Shown: positions 10,994 to 21,989 of the stretch, piece by piece
Numbering within the stretch: position 1 is the stretch's first letter
How the letters are laid out: each line of letters starts with the position of its first letter
Origin: Conchocele bisecta
Lineage: Eukaryota; Mollusca; Bivalvia; Lucinida; Thyasiridae
Direction: 5' to 3'
Length of the DNA: 64,000 nucleotides
Assembly (NCBI GenBank): GCA_029237695.1
Contig: CM055275.1
Coordinates: 11,296,899 to 11,360,898 of the forward strand
The notes under the pieces: model-generated
Told to the model about the DNA's origin: nothing
The model's input: only the letters and a program-made list of their open reading frames with translations
The model's database searches: none
Position numbers and translations under genes: made by a program

Positions 10994-11268
10994 TGACACA
11001 CCATGTGATTTTGTACCTAAGAACATGTGCGATTTTGTACCTTTTGTACAAATGAGGAATCACCAACATTCGACGTCTATGTATGATTTTTCATGAAAAC
11101 TATTTACAATATTATCTGTATTAGACGTCGAATGTTGGTGATTCCTCATTTGCTATGAAAATTTGTTCACCTTTCGACGTAGTTTACAGAAAATATCGCA
11201 GTTTATGTAAATATATTTCATGAACAATCGCACATGTTCTTACGTACAAAATCACATGGTGTGTGTCA
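10994..11268. mobile_element. Nested-palindrome MITE, 275 bp
   Basis: Outer arms: TGACACACCATGTGATTTTG (10994) and CAAAATCACATGGTGTGTGTCA (ending 11268), continuing inward through AAGAACATGTGCGATT and its complement. Inner arms: AATGAGGAATCACCAACATT (about 11050) and AATGTTGGTGATTCCTCATT (about 11131), with CGACGTCT/AGACGTCG next to the loop. Two stacked inverted repeats with a spacer suggest one palindromic element inside another, or an element with subterminal repeats. Confidence 0.8.
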
Positions 11269-11269
11269 T

Positions 11270-11496
11270 CTGTGACTGGAGAAATGGGGCTTAAGGGATT
11301 TGTGACCAGTGTAACTCCTGATCACACTCTTGTAGCCCGATAACGATCTATATTTCTTGTTTGAAGCTTGCCGGGTGTTTCATTGATGGAATGGTGAACA
11401 GTTCAGATCTTGACCAGACTGCGGTTTACGGGCTGATCTTGATCTTGATCGACACTGATCGCAAAATCCATGAGCCCCATTTCTCCAGTTGCAGCC
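11270..11496. mobile_element. MITE with TGTGACTGGAGAAATGGGG ends, copy 1
   Basis: Left end CTGTGACTGGAGAAATGGGG; right end CCCCATTTCTCCAGTTGCAGCC. The interior holds 'cattgatggaatggtgaaca' and GATC-rich blocks related to the 'agatcagcctg...gatcaggatctgcac' core seen at 36816. A fragment of the same end recurs at about 11804-11830. Confidence 0.75.
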
Positions 11497-11568
11497 ACAT
11501 GTCATTTTAATTTACATTGCATGATGCGAACATTTTATATATTGTATATCTGATACACAGTCCCTTCA

Positions 11569-11740
11569 CAGGTTGAAGTAATAGACCGAGGTCTATAAAT
11601 ACATTAAATATGCCTAAAATGGAGTACATGGATGGAGTAAAAAGTAAAAAAAAATGTTTACCTTATTTTTTTTCTTCATTTATTGATGCTTTTAGGAATA
11701 TTTAATGTATTTATAGACCTCGGTCGGTTACTTCAACCTG
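11569..11740. mobile_element. MITE with CAGGTTGAAGTAA ends
   Basis: CAGGTTGAAGTAATAGACCG at the left is inverted at the right as GGTCGGTTACTTCAACCTG. The arms continue inward through AGGTCTATAAATACATTAAA and TTTAATGTATTTATAGACCT. A relative lies at 8046-8222. No coding capacity. Confidence 0.8.
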
Positions 11741-11935
11741 CGGCTGTGACAGGAAAAAAGGGACTTATGACATAATTAGGTCACCAGTCTTTTTCCTCAG
11801 CTATGGCTGTGACAGGAGAAATGGGACTGATGACATATGTCACCTGTCGTGTTCCAGGTATGAGTGCTCGCTCTTGTTTGTAATTGTTGAAAAATATATA
11901 AATTTTAAACTGTGTATAAAAAACTATAGGTATAG

Positions 11936-12260
11936 ATCTACCCCCAGCATACAAAGTATGTTGAGGGGTATATAGTTTTCGTAATTCCGTCCGTTTGTCC
12001 GTCCACGTTAAAGAGATTGTGTACCCATTATCTGTGACGGAAAGTCGGATTGACTTCATATACTTCCTTATCATCATCCAAATTTTCATTCCATACCACA
12101 CTCATGCGGCCTTCATTTCCAAGGTCAAGGTCAAATTGCTGAGTCATTTGCATCCGTACGATTTGCCTTAAAGTTTTCGGGACCCATTATCTCTGTAACG
12201 GTAAGTCGGATTGACTTCAAACTTCATATACCAAGTGGCCTTCTTGTCCAAGGTCAAGCT
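11936..12260. repeat. Dispersed repeat with two internal units
   Basis: Starts with an inverted stem (CTACCCCCAGCATACAAAGT / AGTATGTTGAGGGGTA) followed by a (CCGTCCGTTTGT) stretch. It then holds two copies of 'ACCCATTATCT..GTAACGG/AAGTCGGATTGACTTCA' about 165 bases apart, each with AAGGTCAAGGTC-type sequence. It resembles the start of the large tandem block at 53.5 kb. Confidence 0.6.
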
Positions 12261-13460
12261 GAAATTACTTTGAACAATCATGTTTGTAAAGATAAATATT
12301 GTTTTTGCAGCATTGATAATGTATACTGTTTCGACGAATATATTGATTTTAAATAGAATATATATGATTTTTTGGGGAAATATTAAAATGGTTACTATAG
12401 TAACAATTTGTGTTTTATAGAACTAATACGACATTAATTTCTTATAATTTTATATATCTACGTTTGCCAAATATGTTTATTGCTTAAAATGCCTAATGTC
12501 GAGACCAAAAGAACATTTTCAAAAATGGTTGCCATGTTAACAAATTTCGTAAAAAAAATGTATTTTGCAAGATATTTCTACCTTGTAGATGACAATAATT
12601 ATATGATACTAAGATTAGATATCAATTTATGTTAAAAGCTCACGACTTGTATTTAACATGAGATTTATCTTGAAAATTGGAGTATTTTTTGCTAAAAAAA
12701 CATATTTTTTACGATGTATTTTAATGCTAATGAACAATTATTTTCCATATAGGTTGACATATTATAAAAATATGTATAAAATTGTATGTTATTTAATAAA
12801 ATGTATTGTTTAGTAAACATTCCATCATTTGGTTTTAAAATATTCAATTAAGAATGCGACACAAACAAGAATATTATCATATTTCGGTGCCGTTTTCTCC
12901 CATTCAAATACATAACGAAAAATACAACAATGTTTTCCCAAATTGTGGTTACAAAAAACTGAATAACTTTTGAACCTGATTTTCATAATCTATGCATCAG
13001 TCAAAGCCCAATGTTGCCTGGTATTGCACTTATCTGAACTATGCATTGGACAGTACACCCAGCTCAGCTTGCTCATCTGCACGGTCTCATCTGGGTCTAC
13101 ATCAGGCATAGGCCATATGCCCCGTTTCTGCTGTCACTGTCACATGTTCACATTTGAATAATGATGTAAATGATATACTTATTATAATATTATTGCAATA
13201 GTTTATACTTCATAGCATATGCCTTGCTGTGTCTTTTTCATCAAACAAACATCAAACGTTTTAGCAACACAAAGGTGCTTTCTTTCTTTTTTTTACCACC
13301 CGGTGACCATTTTAGCAGTATTAATAAAAAAAAAAGAGAAATCAATATTTTTTTATATTTTTTTCGACCACCCAGAGGCCATTTAGCCAAAAAGAATCTG
13401 TAATCCAAGTAAAAAAAATAAACAGACCATAACAAATATAGCATATTTTTCTTATTTTCC
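12261..13460. other. AT-rich non-coding stretch
   Basis: I see no gene. A decayed MITE core (GGTCTCATCTGGGTCTACATC) lies at about 13082-13102. The rest is low-complexity AT-rich sequence. Confidence 0.4.
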
Positions 13461-13527
13461 ATGAAAACACATCTTGGCATTTCATCCAAGGAGAAAATTC
13501 TAATGAAATGCCAAGACATGTTTTCAT
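13461..13527. repeat. Perfect-looking hairpin, about 24-bp stem
   Basis: ATGAAAACACATCTTGGCAT and its inverse ATGCCAAGACATGTTTTCAT bracket a short loop near 13494. It could be a very small MITE. No flanking gene. Confidence 0.7.
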
Positions 13528-13812
13528 TTTGAAGCAAACTATTCAATAATTGTTGTCTGTTGAAGTGTAAACAATAGTGTGATTTTATTATACCCAATTA
13601 AAATTTTGAAATACTGTTTCAGAAATGATGGAGTGAAAATACTCAATTATTAATTCCTTATCTGGAGCCCTGTTTATATATACATTGAATGATGTTGTTC
13701 ATAGATGTTTATCAATAAACTATTTCAGTATGGCTTATAACTTCAGTTTGGCTTATACTTTTCCTATATACTTACTATGTATCACATTATTTTGGCTATC
13801 TACATGCATTTT

Positions 13813-14610
13813 AGCTCACCTGAGCGAAGCTCGTGTGAGCTATTGTTACCGAAATGTCGTCGTCGTCCGTGAACATTTTCAAACGTCTTCTTAAGCCATT
13901 GGGCCTATAGTCACCAAACTTCATGGTCATGGTCCTTAGGTAGGGGGATTACACAATTGTTAAAATGACGTTATTGCGTAGGAAAGATCGATGTATAATG
14001 CTCTTTCAATGTTGTTAAAATGGTGACCCCGCGGTCAAAAATGGGCGTGACCCGTGTGGTCAAATTGGGTCAAATTTTATTTTTGACCGAATATGGTCAT
14101 GTCATATATCAAATCGAAGGTATCAACGAGGCGATCACTCTGGTGCATTTTTTTGTCGAAATCGGATGGTTATGTCATCCAAGATGGCCGCCGAAATGTC
14201 AAACGGTCGTGCTTTTATTAGAGATTTAAAAATTCTTCTTCACATGATAGCCAAACTTCACATGATAGCCAAACCCATGGTAGCCAAACTTAAAAGTTAT
14301 GGTCCATGGTTGAAGCCTTTTCAGATTTGTTAAAATGGAGGTCATCGCTAATCCAAGATGGCCGCCGTCTAAAAATAGCATACATTCTAAAAAAATCTTC
14401 TCATGAACCGCTAGCCTGATTTCAACGAAACTTGCTAGCAATGATTGATGTACAATGCTCTTTCAAAGTTGTTAAACTGGTGACCCCGGGGTCAAAAATG
14501 GTCATGGCCCTTGGGGTCAAATTGGGGTTAAAATTTATTTTTGACCGAATATGATCATGTTATATATCACATCGAAGGTATCAACGAGGCGATCACTATG
14601 GTGCTGTTGT
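13813..14610. repeat. Dispersed bivalve-type repeat with internal direct duplication
   Basis: Starts CTCACCTGAGCGAAGCTCGT, a self-complementary motif. Then two copies of 'TTGTTAAA(A/C)TGGTGACCCC(G)(C/G)GGTCAAAAATGG', 'TTTTTGACCGAATATG' and 'GAAGGTATCAACGAGGCGAT' lie at about 14006-14148 and 14462-14605, 456 bases apart. 'TCCAAGATGGCCGCCG' occurs at about 14178 and 14352, and a related copy is at about 21437. These are not gene starts. Confidence 0.65.
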
Positions 14611-15250
14611 TATGTGCTGGTACAAATGTACATACAGATTCATGACCTGCATGCCCCATGTGTTCAATCACCTACTTTCAATCATATAAATGTGCGATAG
14701 GTGATATAGATAACCCCAAACTACACATTGCATGATCCACTTTTGTAAGACTGATGTATTTTTAGTTTGTAACTTTGGGTTACACCAACGTTGTAAATAG
14801 ACAGCTTAAGGTGTGATCGGAACTGGTGTATAACAATAGTTTTTCACATTGCAATACTGCAAATGAAATATGTGTACAAACTCATCTTTGTGTAAAGTGG
14901 ATCCTATTTTTGCAAGTTTAGCATTAGTTTATAGCTTAGAATACCTATAATGAGAAAATTACATGCACACATTGTGAAAATGCATGTTGTAGGCTTTTAT
15001 AAGCATGTTTAAGAAATTTATTTAAGATAATGTAAAATCATTACTATAGGTCCGATTTGTATCAATATTAGAATCAAAATACTCATTGCTGATCAAAACT
15101 TTCAACTATTTTATTTATTTTTCCGTAAGAAGTTAGACGAGTCTTTATATTACGTGAAATTATTAGTTTAGATTTTATTTTTAAAAACTGTCCAAACTTA
15201 TCTCGAGGCAATCGGCTTAGTTTATGATTGCATCTGTTAGACAAAGCCTA
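14611..15250. other. AT-rich non-coding stretch
   Basis: No gene, RNA gene or clear repeat structure recognised. Confidence 0.4.
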
Positions 15251-15493
15251 GGGGCCCGTTTCACTAAACTTCTTACGACTAAAATGTTTGTAAGTGCAAA
15301 ATAATGATAGTCTGTAAATTGCACATTAGCAATGTTTTCTTGTAAACAATTATTGGATTTAAATTTATTGAGCATAGGCTACATATGCAGCCTATGCTCA
15401 ATAAATGTAAATCCATCAGTTGAAATTTCCAGACAATCCTAAATTTGCACTTACGAACTTCTTAGTCGTACGAAGCTTAGTGAAACGGGCCCC
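15251..15493. mobile_element. Nested-palindrome MITE with GGGGCCCGTTTCAC ends
   Basis: GGGGCCCGTTTCACTAAACT at the left is inverted at the right as AGCTTAGTGAAACGGGCCCC. The ACTTCTTACGACTAA/CTTAGTCGTACGAAG segments pair next. A separate inner hairpin (TTTATTGAGCATAGGCT / AGCCTATGCTCAATAAA) sits near 15366-15405. No coding frame. Confidence 0.8.
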
Positions 15494-15712
15494 AGGAATC
15501 TTTGGAGGCTATTAGCATTAATAGCATTTATGTTAACACCTTTCATTGCCGCCAAAACTGAAGAAAACGTAATTTATGAATGTTTAAGCTTGGTCATATC
15601 ACTGTGGTTTTATTGGTTAACCAGTTCCGATATCACGAGATTTGCAGGATACGCCAATTTGATTGGTGGAACATGAAAATTCTCATGATCTGGGAAAATT
15701 GAGGGAGAGATT

Positions 15713-15800
15713 CTTGTTTAAAATATTCGGCAGTTGCCGTGAGTTCGCATGCCGAAGAGTAATAAAGGTTTTGAAGATAACAAAATCTCTTTCGATTGTT
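15713..15800. repeat. Dispersed 85-bp repeat, copy 1
   Basis: 'CTTGTTTAAAATATTCGGCA' through 'AAAGGTTTTGAAGATAACAA' recurs at 21288-21370 with about 90% identity by eye. Both copies sit next to splice-like motifs (TTCAGGTGAGT here, TTTTTCAG there), so a shared retroposed exon is possible. Confidence 0.55.
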
Positions 15801-15848
15801 CAGGTGAGTGAGTTTTCATATGTCCTCTGCGTTGATAGTTACTTGCAT

Positions 15849-16159
15849 AGGCGGCGGAAGCCGAACATTATTGGGTGGGCCCAATGTTGAGGGCCCGAAG
15901 GGCCCGATAGCGCTAGGGGGGTCCGGGGGCATATCCCCCCGGAAATGTTTGAAATCCAAGTGGTGTGAAACGCCATTTCATGCATTCTCATGATTACACA
16001 AATATATTAGAATAAAAAATCCAAAATTTACAGAATTATGGGGGGGGGGGGGAAGGGGGGGGGGGGGGAGGGGGGGGGGGTCCCCCCCCCCCTCCCAACA
16101 AAATTATTGTGGGGGGACCTAGCCCCCCCCCCCCCGGGCCCCCGCTTCCGCCGCCCCTG
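15849..16159. mobile_element. MITE with GGCGGCGGAAG ends, copy 2
   Basis: AGGCGGCGGAAGCCGAACAT at the start and GCTTCCGCCGCCCCT at the end. About 16038-16135 is almost pure G then pure C, able to fold back on itself or form G-quadruplexes. The exact length is probably unreliable. Confidence 0.75.
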
Positions 16160-16499
16160 ACTTGTTACTTTTACTTTGTATGTTAACAATTATGAAATAC
16201 GATTTACCTTTTTCGTAGTGTGTTATGGAATATGAACATTATAACTGTACATGTTGCGCTAGTTTGAATGTTTTTGAGAAACCAGAATGCAGATAGCGAA
16301 AATGAAATAACCTATTAGGGCATGCTTTGTACTTTTAGTCCTCAATGCCCGCAGTAATTTCGACGTCACTGAAATTTGCAATTTATGGTCTTTTTCATGT
16401 TTACGAATAATACGTAATTTAATTGTACAAAAGTACATGTGACTTAAAAATAGAAAGAATCAGCTATTGGATTGTTTTGCCTGATTACTCGTGATATTG
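16160..16499. other. AT-rich non-coding stretch
   Basis: Nothing recognised between the MITE and the LINE. Confidence 0.4.
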
Positions 16500-18252
16500 C
16501 ACATCGGTCAGCAGAGTACCGCTGATCCAGGCCCATATAACAAAATACCAGATATTGAGATTTCAATTAACGGCATAGACAAACTACTACGGAATCTCAA
16601 CCCACACAAAGCCTCAGGCCCGGATCAGCTCACACCGACAATCCTAAAAGAACTCCACTTAGAACTCTCTCCAATCCTAAAAGCCATCTTCCAAAAATCA
16701 CTAGACAGCGGTACACTACCAGCCATCTGGAAGAGTGCCAATGTAGCGCCCATATACAAAAAAGGGGACAGATCCAATCCTGCCAACTATAGGCCGATCT
16801 CCCTCACCTGCGTTCTCTGCAAAGTACTCGAACACATAGTGGCCTCTTCCATGACAAAACACTTCACTAACAACAACATACTACATGACATGCAACATGG
16901 TTTCAGAGAAAAGCGCTCCTGTGAGACACAACTACTGATGCATCACTCATGACCTACTGAAATCTGTACACAACAAAAAACAAGTAGACCTGATTCTTTT
17001 AGATTTTAGCAAAGCTTTCGATAAAGTCAGTCACGAAAAAACTCTTATTTAAATTACATAACTATGGAATCAGGGGAAACGTATTAAAATGGATAAAATA
17101 AAAACATTTCTGGACAATCGCTCTCAATCAGTAGTTGTAAATGGAAAGACATCTGGTGCCATACCAGTCTCGTCCTGGCGTCCCACAGGGGTCTGTTCTT
17201 GGACCAATACTATTCCTAGCATACATTAACGACTTGCCCGAAAATGTACACTCCACAGTTTCGCCTTTTTGCAGATGACACAGCCATATACATCACATTA
17301 GACACTGAAGATCAATCAAAAGCCCTGCAAGACGACCTCACTAACCTAGAAAAATGGGAAAACATGTGGGATATGGAATTTAACCCTTCAAAATGCCAAG
17401 TCATTCACATCACAAAGTCAAGACACCATATTCCCACAACATACAATCTACACAACACTACACTAGAATCTGTCCCCTCAGCGAAATAACTAGGGGTAGA
17501 CATCACATCAGACATGTCCTGGAACACACATATAGACAGGATTTCAAAGCAGGCAAACAATACACTAGGTTTTCTAAAGCGCAACATCAATGTACACTCA
17601 GAACAACTTAAGTCTACAGCATACAAAACCCTGGTACGACCACAACTAGAGTACTGCTCCTCAGTTTGGTCCCCCCACACACAAAACTCTATCTATCATC
17701 TCGAAATTTTCCAGCGCAGAGCCGCTCGCTGGGCAACTCGTACATACCAGCGCACATCCAGCGTAACAAATACTTTACAAAGGCTTGGATGGCGTCGCTT
17801 AGAATTAAGACGGATAGATACCAGGCTATCCATGCTATACAAGATCACCAATGATCTTGTGGCCATCCCAGCAGAACACTACTTAACGCAAAACACCAGA
17901 CCATTACGACACTCACATCCACTCCAGTACAGAATTATCTCAGCCAACACAGTCTACTATAAGTACTCCTTCTTCCCAATCACTGTAGCCATCTGGAACT
18001 CCCTACCTATGGGTATTCCAACCCTACCCACATTAAACCAGTTCAATCAGGCTGTCAGCCGGATTGAACACACCACATTTGCCTAAATCCCAGCCCTGTT
18101 TTTACTTTTACCTAGAATAACACTCCCCTGTATATAATGCCTCTGACTTTTACTGCAACTTTTACTCCTACTAACACTCTTGTCAGTTTGACGCGCATAC
18201 ATGCATCTATAAGTCCCCAACAGGGGTTCTAGATTAACGGAAGATAGATAGT
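16500..18252 (+). mobile_element. 5'-truncated non-LTR retrotransposon (Jockey/CR1-type LINE)
   Basis: Only the ORF2 reverse-transcriptase half survives. The endonuclease domain and ORF1 are missing, as is typical of target-primed insertion that stops early. The 3' end reads CAACAGGGGTTCTAGATTAA followed by GATAGATAG, a short tandem tail. No second copy is in the window. The MITE at 18271 follows directly. Confidence 0.85.
16503..18086 (+). pseudogene. LINE reverse transcriptase remnant
   Basis: Order along the frame: the finger region with NPHKASGPDQLTPTILKELH and PIYKKGDRSNPANYRPISLT (to 16952); the DFSKAFD motif near 17005; a damaged [10 protein letters not shown] region near 17180; FADDTAIY with the catalytic DD near 17272; then the thumb and C-terminal part with LVRPQLEYCSSVW and ETFQRRAARW-like sequence (QRRAARWATRTYQRTSS) from 17514 to 18086. 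The frame is broken by at least three indels (about 16945, 17040, 17180) and a stop after VPSAK at 17489. It cannot make an active enzyme. A family assignment between Jockey and CR1 needs a tree. Confidence 0.9.
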
Positions 18253-18270
18253 TGTCTGTAGCCTATAACT

Positions 18271-18578
18271 GTAGCCTATTTCATCAACATTGCAAAGTAT
18301 ACTTTTCTAGCAAAGTATACTTTGAGGGAGCAATTTTCAATTTTATGATAAATTTATGAATTTTTATTATGCTGAATTTATTACATTATCACAGCCATTT
18401 TGGCTGTGATAATGTAATAAATGCAGTATAATAATTCTGCATACTTTTAATCATCAAATATATGCAGTAGTTAGTTATGTTTGAAATAATGCATTTCGGG
18501 GGGGAAAATAAATGATTACTCCCTCAAAGTATACTTTGCTAGAAAAGTATACTTTGCGATTTTGATGAAATCGGCTAC
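18271..18578. mobile_element. Palindromic MITE, long form (GTAGCC..ATTTCATC ends)
   Basis: Left end GTAGCCTATTTCATCAACAT, right end TTTTGATGAAATCGGCTAC, with AAAGTATACTTTGCTAG blocks next in both arms and CTCCCTCAAAGTATACTTTG inside. At its centre lies a separate perfect hairpin at about 18377-18421 (TTTATTACATTATCACAGCC / GGCTGTGATAATGTAATAAA). The short form is at 10346-10443. Confidence 0.8.
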
Positions 18579-18838
18579 TGGTCTTCTGGCTATTCACAGT
18601 TATCTTTCTTAGTAACTCTCTAAATAGGAGATAGACTCGTGCAGAAGTTGAACTTTTGAAACTTTAACCAGTTGTTAAAACTTAAATACTTTTGTGAGTA
18701 CAAATTGCCTAGTTACCATGACTATACCTTTAGGAGAAATTCAATTAATGATGTATCCAAATGTGGACTTTGTACGCCTGTTCAATATTGCTATATTATA
18801 TGTCGATTGTTGTCTTTCCTACAAGTCAATAATTTCAG

Positions 18839-18953
18839 AGTGGCGTCCCTTAGTGAAGAAACAACAGGGTTTACCTCAATTGATGATACCTATTTACCTG
18901 AAGGTGCTGATTTAGTTAAGCAATTGTTATATCATTTTCTGCTGTCTGTCAAG
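18839..18953 (+). CDS. Candidate internal exon of an unidentified gene
   Basis: Bounded by AATAATTTCAG and AAG|GTATAA. The 38-codon frame begins VASLSEETTGFTSIDDTYLP and ends LLYHFLLSVK. Its composition is that of a normal soluble helical protein and differs from surrounding translations. It is not recognised as any transposon protein. It may belong to the same gene as 21007-21283, though the phases do not join directly and at least one exon would have to lie between. Confidence 0.3.
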
Positions 18954-19089
18954 GTATAATTGAAAGATTTATTTAATAATGTCAATGCTGTACACGGATA
19001 CTGTAGGATCATGTATATTCCATTTTTCACATCTTTGAGCTTGCCTGTTTTGCATTTGCTCCAGAAAGGATTGTTGATGTGTAGATTGT

Positions 19090-19400
19090 TGATGAATCCC
19101 GACTGGAGACCTGGTTTGGCCCTCACACACGTCAGTTGAATCTGGTTATACACCTTATGTGAGTATTACGATATTCATAATCCTATTTTAGGGAAAGGGG
19201 CCAAGTGACTTGGCACCAGTTCAGATTAATTATTCTAATTTCAGGGCTGAATATATTTGTTCTCGATGTAAATATTCCGTTCTGATTTTGGAATTTTCCA
19301 CCCAATGCAGCAGGTTAAAATGGGATCGAACCCGTTTGCCCGACCTTGCATGACCTTAGCTGTTGATAGGCCGTTAAACACTAATAAACAAACAAACAAA
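19090..19400 (+). mobile_element. SINE-like element, copy 1
   Basis: Contains CTGGTTTGGCCCTCACACAC, 'GGGGCCAAGTGACTTGGCACC', 'TTCAGGGCTGAATATAT', 'GATCGAACCCGTTTGCC', and the 3' end TGATAGGCCGTTAAACACTA with the (AAAC)n tail AAACAAACAAACAAA. Copies at 20161 and 21511 share the order of these blocks. It is probably a retroposon; I do not see a clear pol III A-box/B-box pair. Confidence 0.6.
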
Positions 19401-20160
19401 TCATATTTTCGGCGTCTATGACGGCTATGTCCAAAATTATCGATTGTACATTGGCAATCCTATTTGGATGATGTAGAATTTAAGATGGTACGAAACACGT
19501 TGGTTAAAAATGATTGGAATTGATTAATCCAGCTATTGCGAATGCGAGCATGCCACGTTAGGTATTTTTCTGTGAGAATCTAAACAACATGTGTGCCGGG
19601 ATAACATTCTAAAGCTCACACTATTATTTCACGGGTTTAAGTCCCATTGTTTGAAATGTTTGTTAGACCCTTATATGTGTGGTAAAAAGCTTACGCGGAA
19701 ATTATGAAAATATGCAGTTGCCTCTGAAATGGTCTGAAAATGGATGCACAGTTTTAGAGTTACAATTATGACATAATGTCAGTAAGCACACCTTATAAAT
19801 ATATTTTATTAATAAATGGAAATGTTTTATTATAAGTCATTTTACTAAATTTCCATTAAATATCTGTCCGATTTAATAATACATTGTTGTAATTATAAAT
19901 TAGGATGAGTTTTGGAAATTGTTCTATTTAGGATACATATTGCTACGTTACAATCTGCGGCAACAACATTACTGCTTATGTGCTATTGTTATCTGTATGT
20001 ACAGTATACATCTGTGTGAAAAAAATGTATTCATGTTTGTTGTGCGAGGATATAATTATGTCATGCATTTTTTTCACCTTGGTAATGTGACATATTGTAA
20101 TGAAATTTGGATAGAGTGATACGCTCTTATAACCACAACCTGTTCAAAATTCAGTTTAAC
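19401..20160. other. AT-rich non-coding stretch
   Basis: No gene or repeat recognised. A 66-codon frame at 19919-20119 has no motif and is probably chance. Confidence 0.4.
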
Positions 20161-20594
20161 GGGGCCCCGTGCAGGCACCGGGGCGGGATCAACTGATCCT
20201 GAGAATAGTGCTGCAGTAGCCATTGCTTGTCGTAAAAGGCGACTAAACTGGCTTAACGATTGGGTTCATACTTTCCGGAACCCACTATACCAGATTTGGC
20301 CCTCATGTACATTTTTGGCTTTCTTGTATGTGAGAGTTGAGTCAGGCTATGCCCCATATATAAAAGTAAGATTAGCGCTAATCCTATTACTTTTAGGGGA
20401 TGGGATAAATGATGCTGGTGTGGCGAGGGCCTGGCACCAGATCAGGTTGTTCTAATTTCAGGACTGAATATATATTTTGATTGTAAATATTGAGTTCTGA
20501 AGTTGGGATTTACCCCCCTCGGACCCGTTTGCCCGGCCTTACATGACCTTAGCTGTTGATAGGCCGTTAAACACTAATAAACAAACAAACAAAC
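20161..20594 (+). mobile_element. SINE-like element, copy 2 (most complete)
   Basis: Begins GGGGCCCCGTGCAGGCACCG, then GCTTGTCGTAAAAGGCGACTAA, AACCCACTATACCAGATTTGG, an internal palindrome (AGTAAGATTAGCGCTAATCCTATTACT), and the 3' block TGATAGGCCGTTAAACACTA with AAACAAACAAAC. About 430 bp. The 5' part (20161-20290) recurs in reverse at 35575-35745. Confidence 0.65.
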
Positions 20595-21006
20595 TATATG
20601 CATTACAAGCTTGCACGCCTTGTATAGGCACATGCCATGCCAATATTACTGGTAAATCATAGTCGGTCTGATGGAAATTACTGCACCACATCCTTAGGAT
20701 ACAGTAATCAAGCCAATTCCCAGTCTTGAATATAAGCTACAAATCTACTGTGCCATAAACTACATCTATATTAAACGGCTCTGAGTACACATGTATTCAC
20801 AGTTCCTGTTTCAATATGAAGTTCACATAGCCATTACCAAGGATTAAACTAATTAAACAAACCAAAAGGATTCCGCAAAACATAACATCTCTGCACGCAC
20901 TAAGGTTCAAACTAACGTCATTTGTCTGCAGCCGTTTAATAAATTACCTGGTTTATAATGTGAGCTAAGATAGTCGTGTGTGTGTATTTAACTCTTTTAT
21001 ATTCAG

Positions 21007-21283
21007 TTCGCCTGTGTTAACATATTCTCATCAGTATTTGTATGGAATATCTGGCTTGATGGTGGACTCTGTTGACTATAATGCCATCACACTACTTCAA
21101 GTTTTACTTAGAATGAACGGAAAATTGTCCGAGTATACAGCATTAATTGATAAACATGAGTTAATTTTCCCCATAAGAAGTCAATCGAGTACCACCTGTC
21201 ATTGCAGTTATAGTCGTGATGGTCCATACAACATATTTGTATCATACTATATGTATTACATGTACATGTATGTTGAAATGTAA
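21007..21283 (+). CDS. Candidate exon (possibly terminal) of an unidentified gene
   Basis: Preceded by CTCTTTTATATTCAG. The frame includes LTYSHQYLYGISGLMVDSVD and ITLLQVLLRMNGKLSEYTAL and stays open to a stop at 21281-21283. The last 35 codons are low-complexity (YYMYYMYMYVEM), so the true exon probably ends near 21160, where no good GT donor is visible. Function unknown. Confidence 0.3.
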
Positions 21284-21287
21284 CACT

Positions 21288-21370
21288 TGTTTAAAATATT
21301 CGGCAGTTGCAGTTCGCATGCTGAAGTAATAAAGGTTTTGAAGATAACTAAATCTCTCTTTCGATTTTTC
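21288..21370. repeat. Dispersed 85-bp repeat, copy 2
   Basis: Matches 15713-15800. Directly after it, about 21415-21510 repeats the 'TCCAAGATGGCC' segment known from 14178 and 14352. Confidence 0.5.
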
Positions 21371-21510
21371 AGACCTCAGCACACCCCACACACAGGCTCG
21401 CAATACATTTATTGTCGAAATTGGATGGTTATGTCATCCAAGATGGCCACCGAAAGGTCAAAAGGTCGTTCGTTTATTAGAGAATTCAAAATTCTTCTTC
21501 ATACGAACCG

Positions 21511-21960
21511 TGGGTGGTGGTTGGGCGAATGAGACGGCTTAAATTAACGGTATGGGTTCCTCATAGGAATCAAAATTTGCCTGGTTTGGCCCTCAGGTAC
21601 GTTTTTATCTTTGGCTCTTTAGTTACCTGGGAGTTGAATTGGGTTTTTGTCCATTATAAAAGTAGTAATATTATTACTGATCCTACTGCTTTTGGGAGGG
21701 GCCAAGTGATTCTGGTGTGGCGAGGACCTGGCATCAGATCAGGATTATTCCGATTTCAGGACTGAATATATAGTTTTGTTATTGTAAATATTCAGTTCTG
21801 ATATTGGGATTTTCCCCCCATTTGTACATGTACTTGAACATGTACATGTACTTGTACAGGTAATATATGGGATTTAGTACTGAACCCATTGACTCGGCCT
21901 TAAATGACCTTAGCTGTTGATAGGCCGTTAAACCCCAACAAACAAAAATACAAACAAAAA
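21511..21960 (+). mobile_element. SINE-like element, copy 3
   Basis: Same block order as copies 1 and 2: GCCTGGTTTGGCCCTCAGG, GGGGCCAAGTGATTCTGGTG, 'TTTCAGGACTGAATATATAG', and the 3' end TGATAGGCCGTTAAACCCCA with an A-rich tail. It carries a private insertion of GTACATGTACTTG repeats at about 21824-21860. It ends 30 bases before the 5' LTR of element 1. Confidence 0.6.
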
Positions 21961-21989
21961 CTATAGTACTCCAGATCAGGTGATACATT

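Noticed and set aside
13241..13597. 118-codon minus-strand frame
   Set aside because: AT-rich, lysine/phenylalanine-rich translation across a hairpin, with no domain and no splice or start context.
14160..14370. AAGATGGCCGCC as gene start or YY1 promoter
   Set aside because: The motif belongs to a dispersed repeat that recurs at 14178, 14352 and 21437, and no frame follows it.
20161..20594. tRNA gene inside the SINE-like element
   Set aside because: No cloverleaf or complete A-box/B-box pair could be found by eye.
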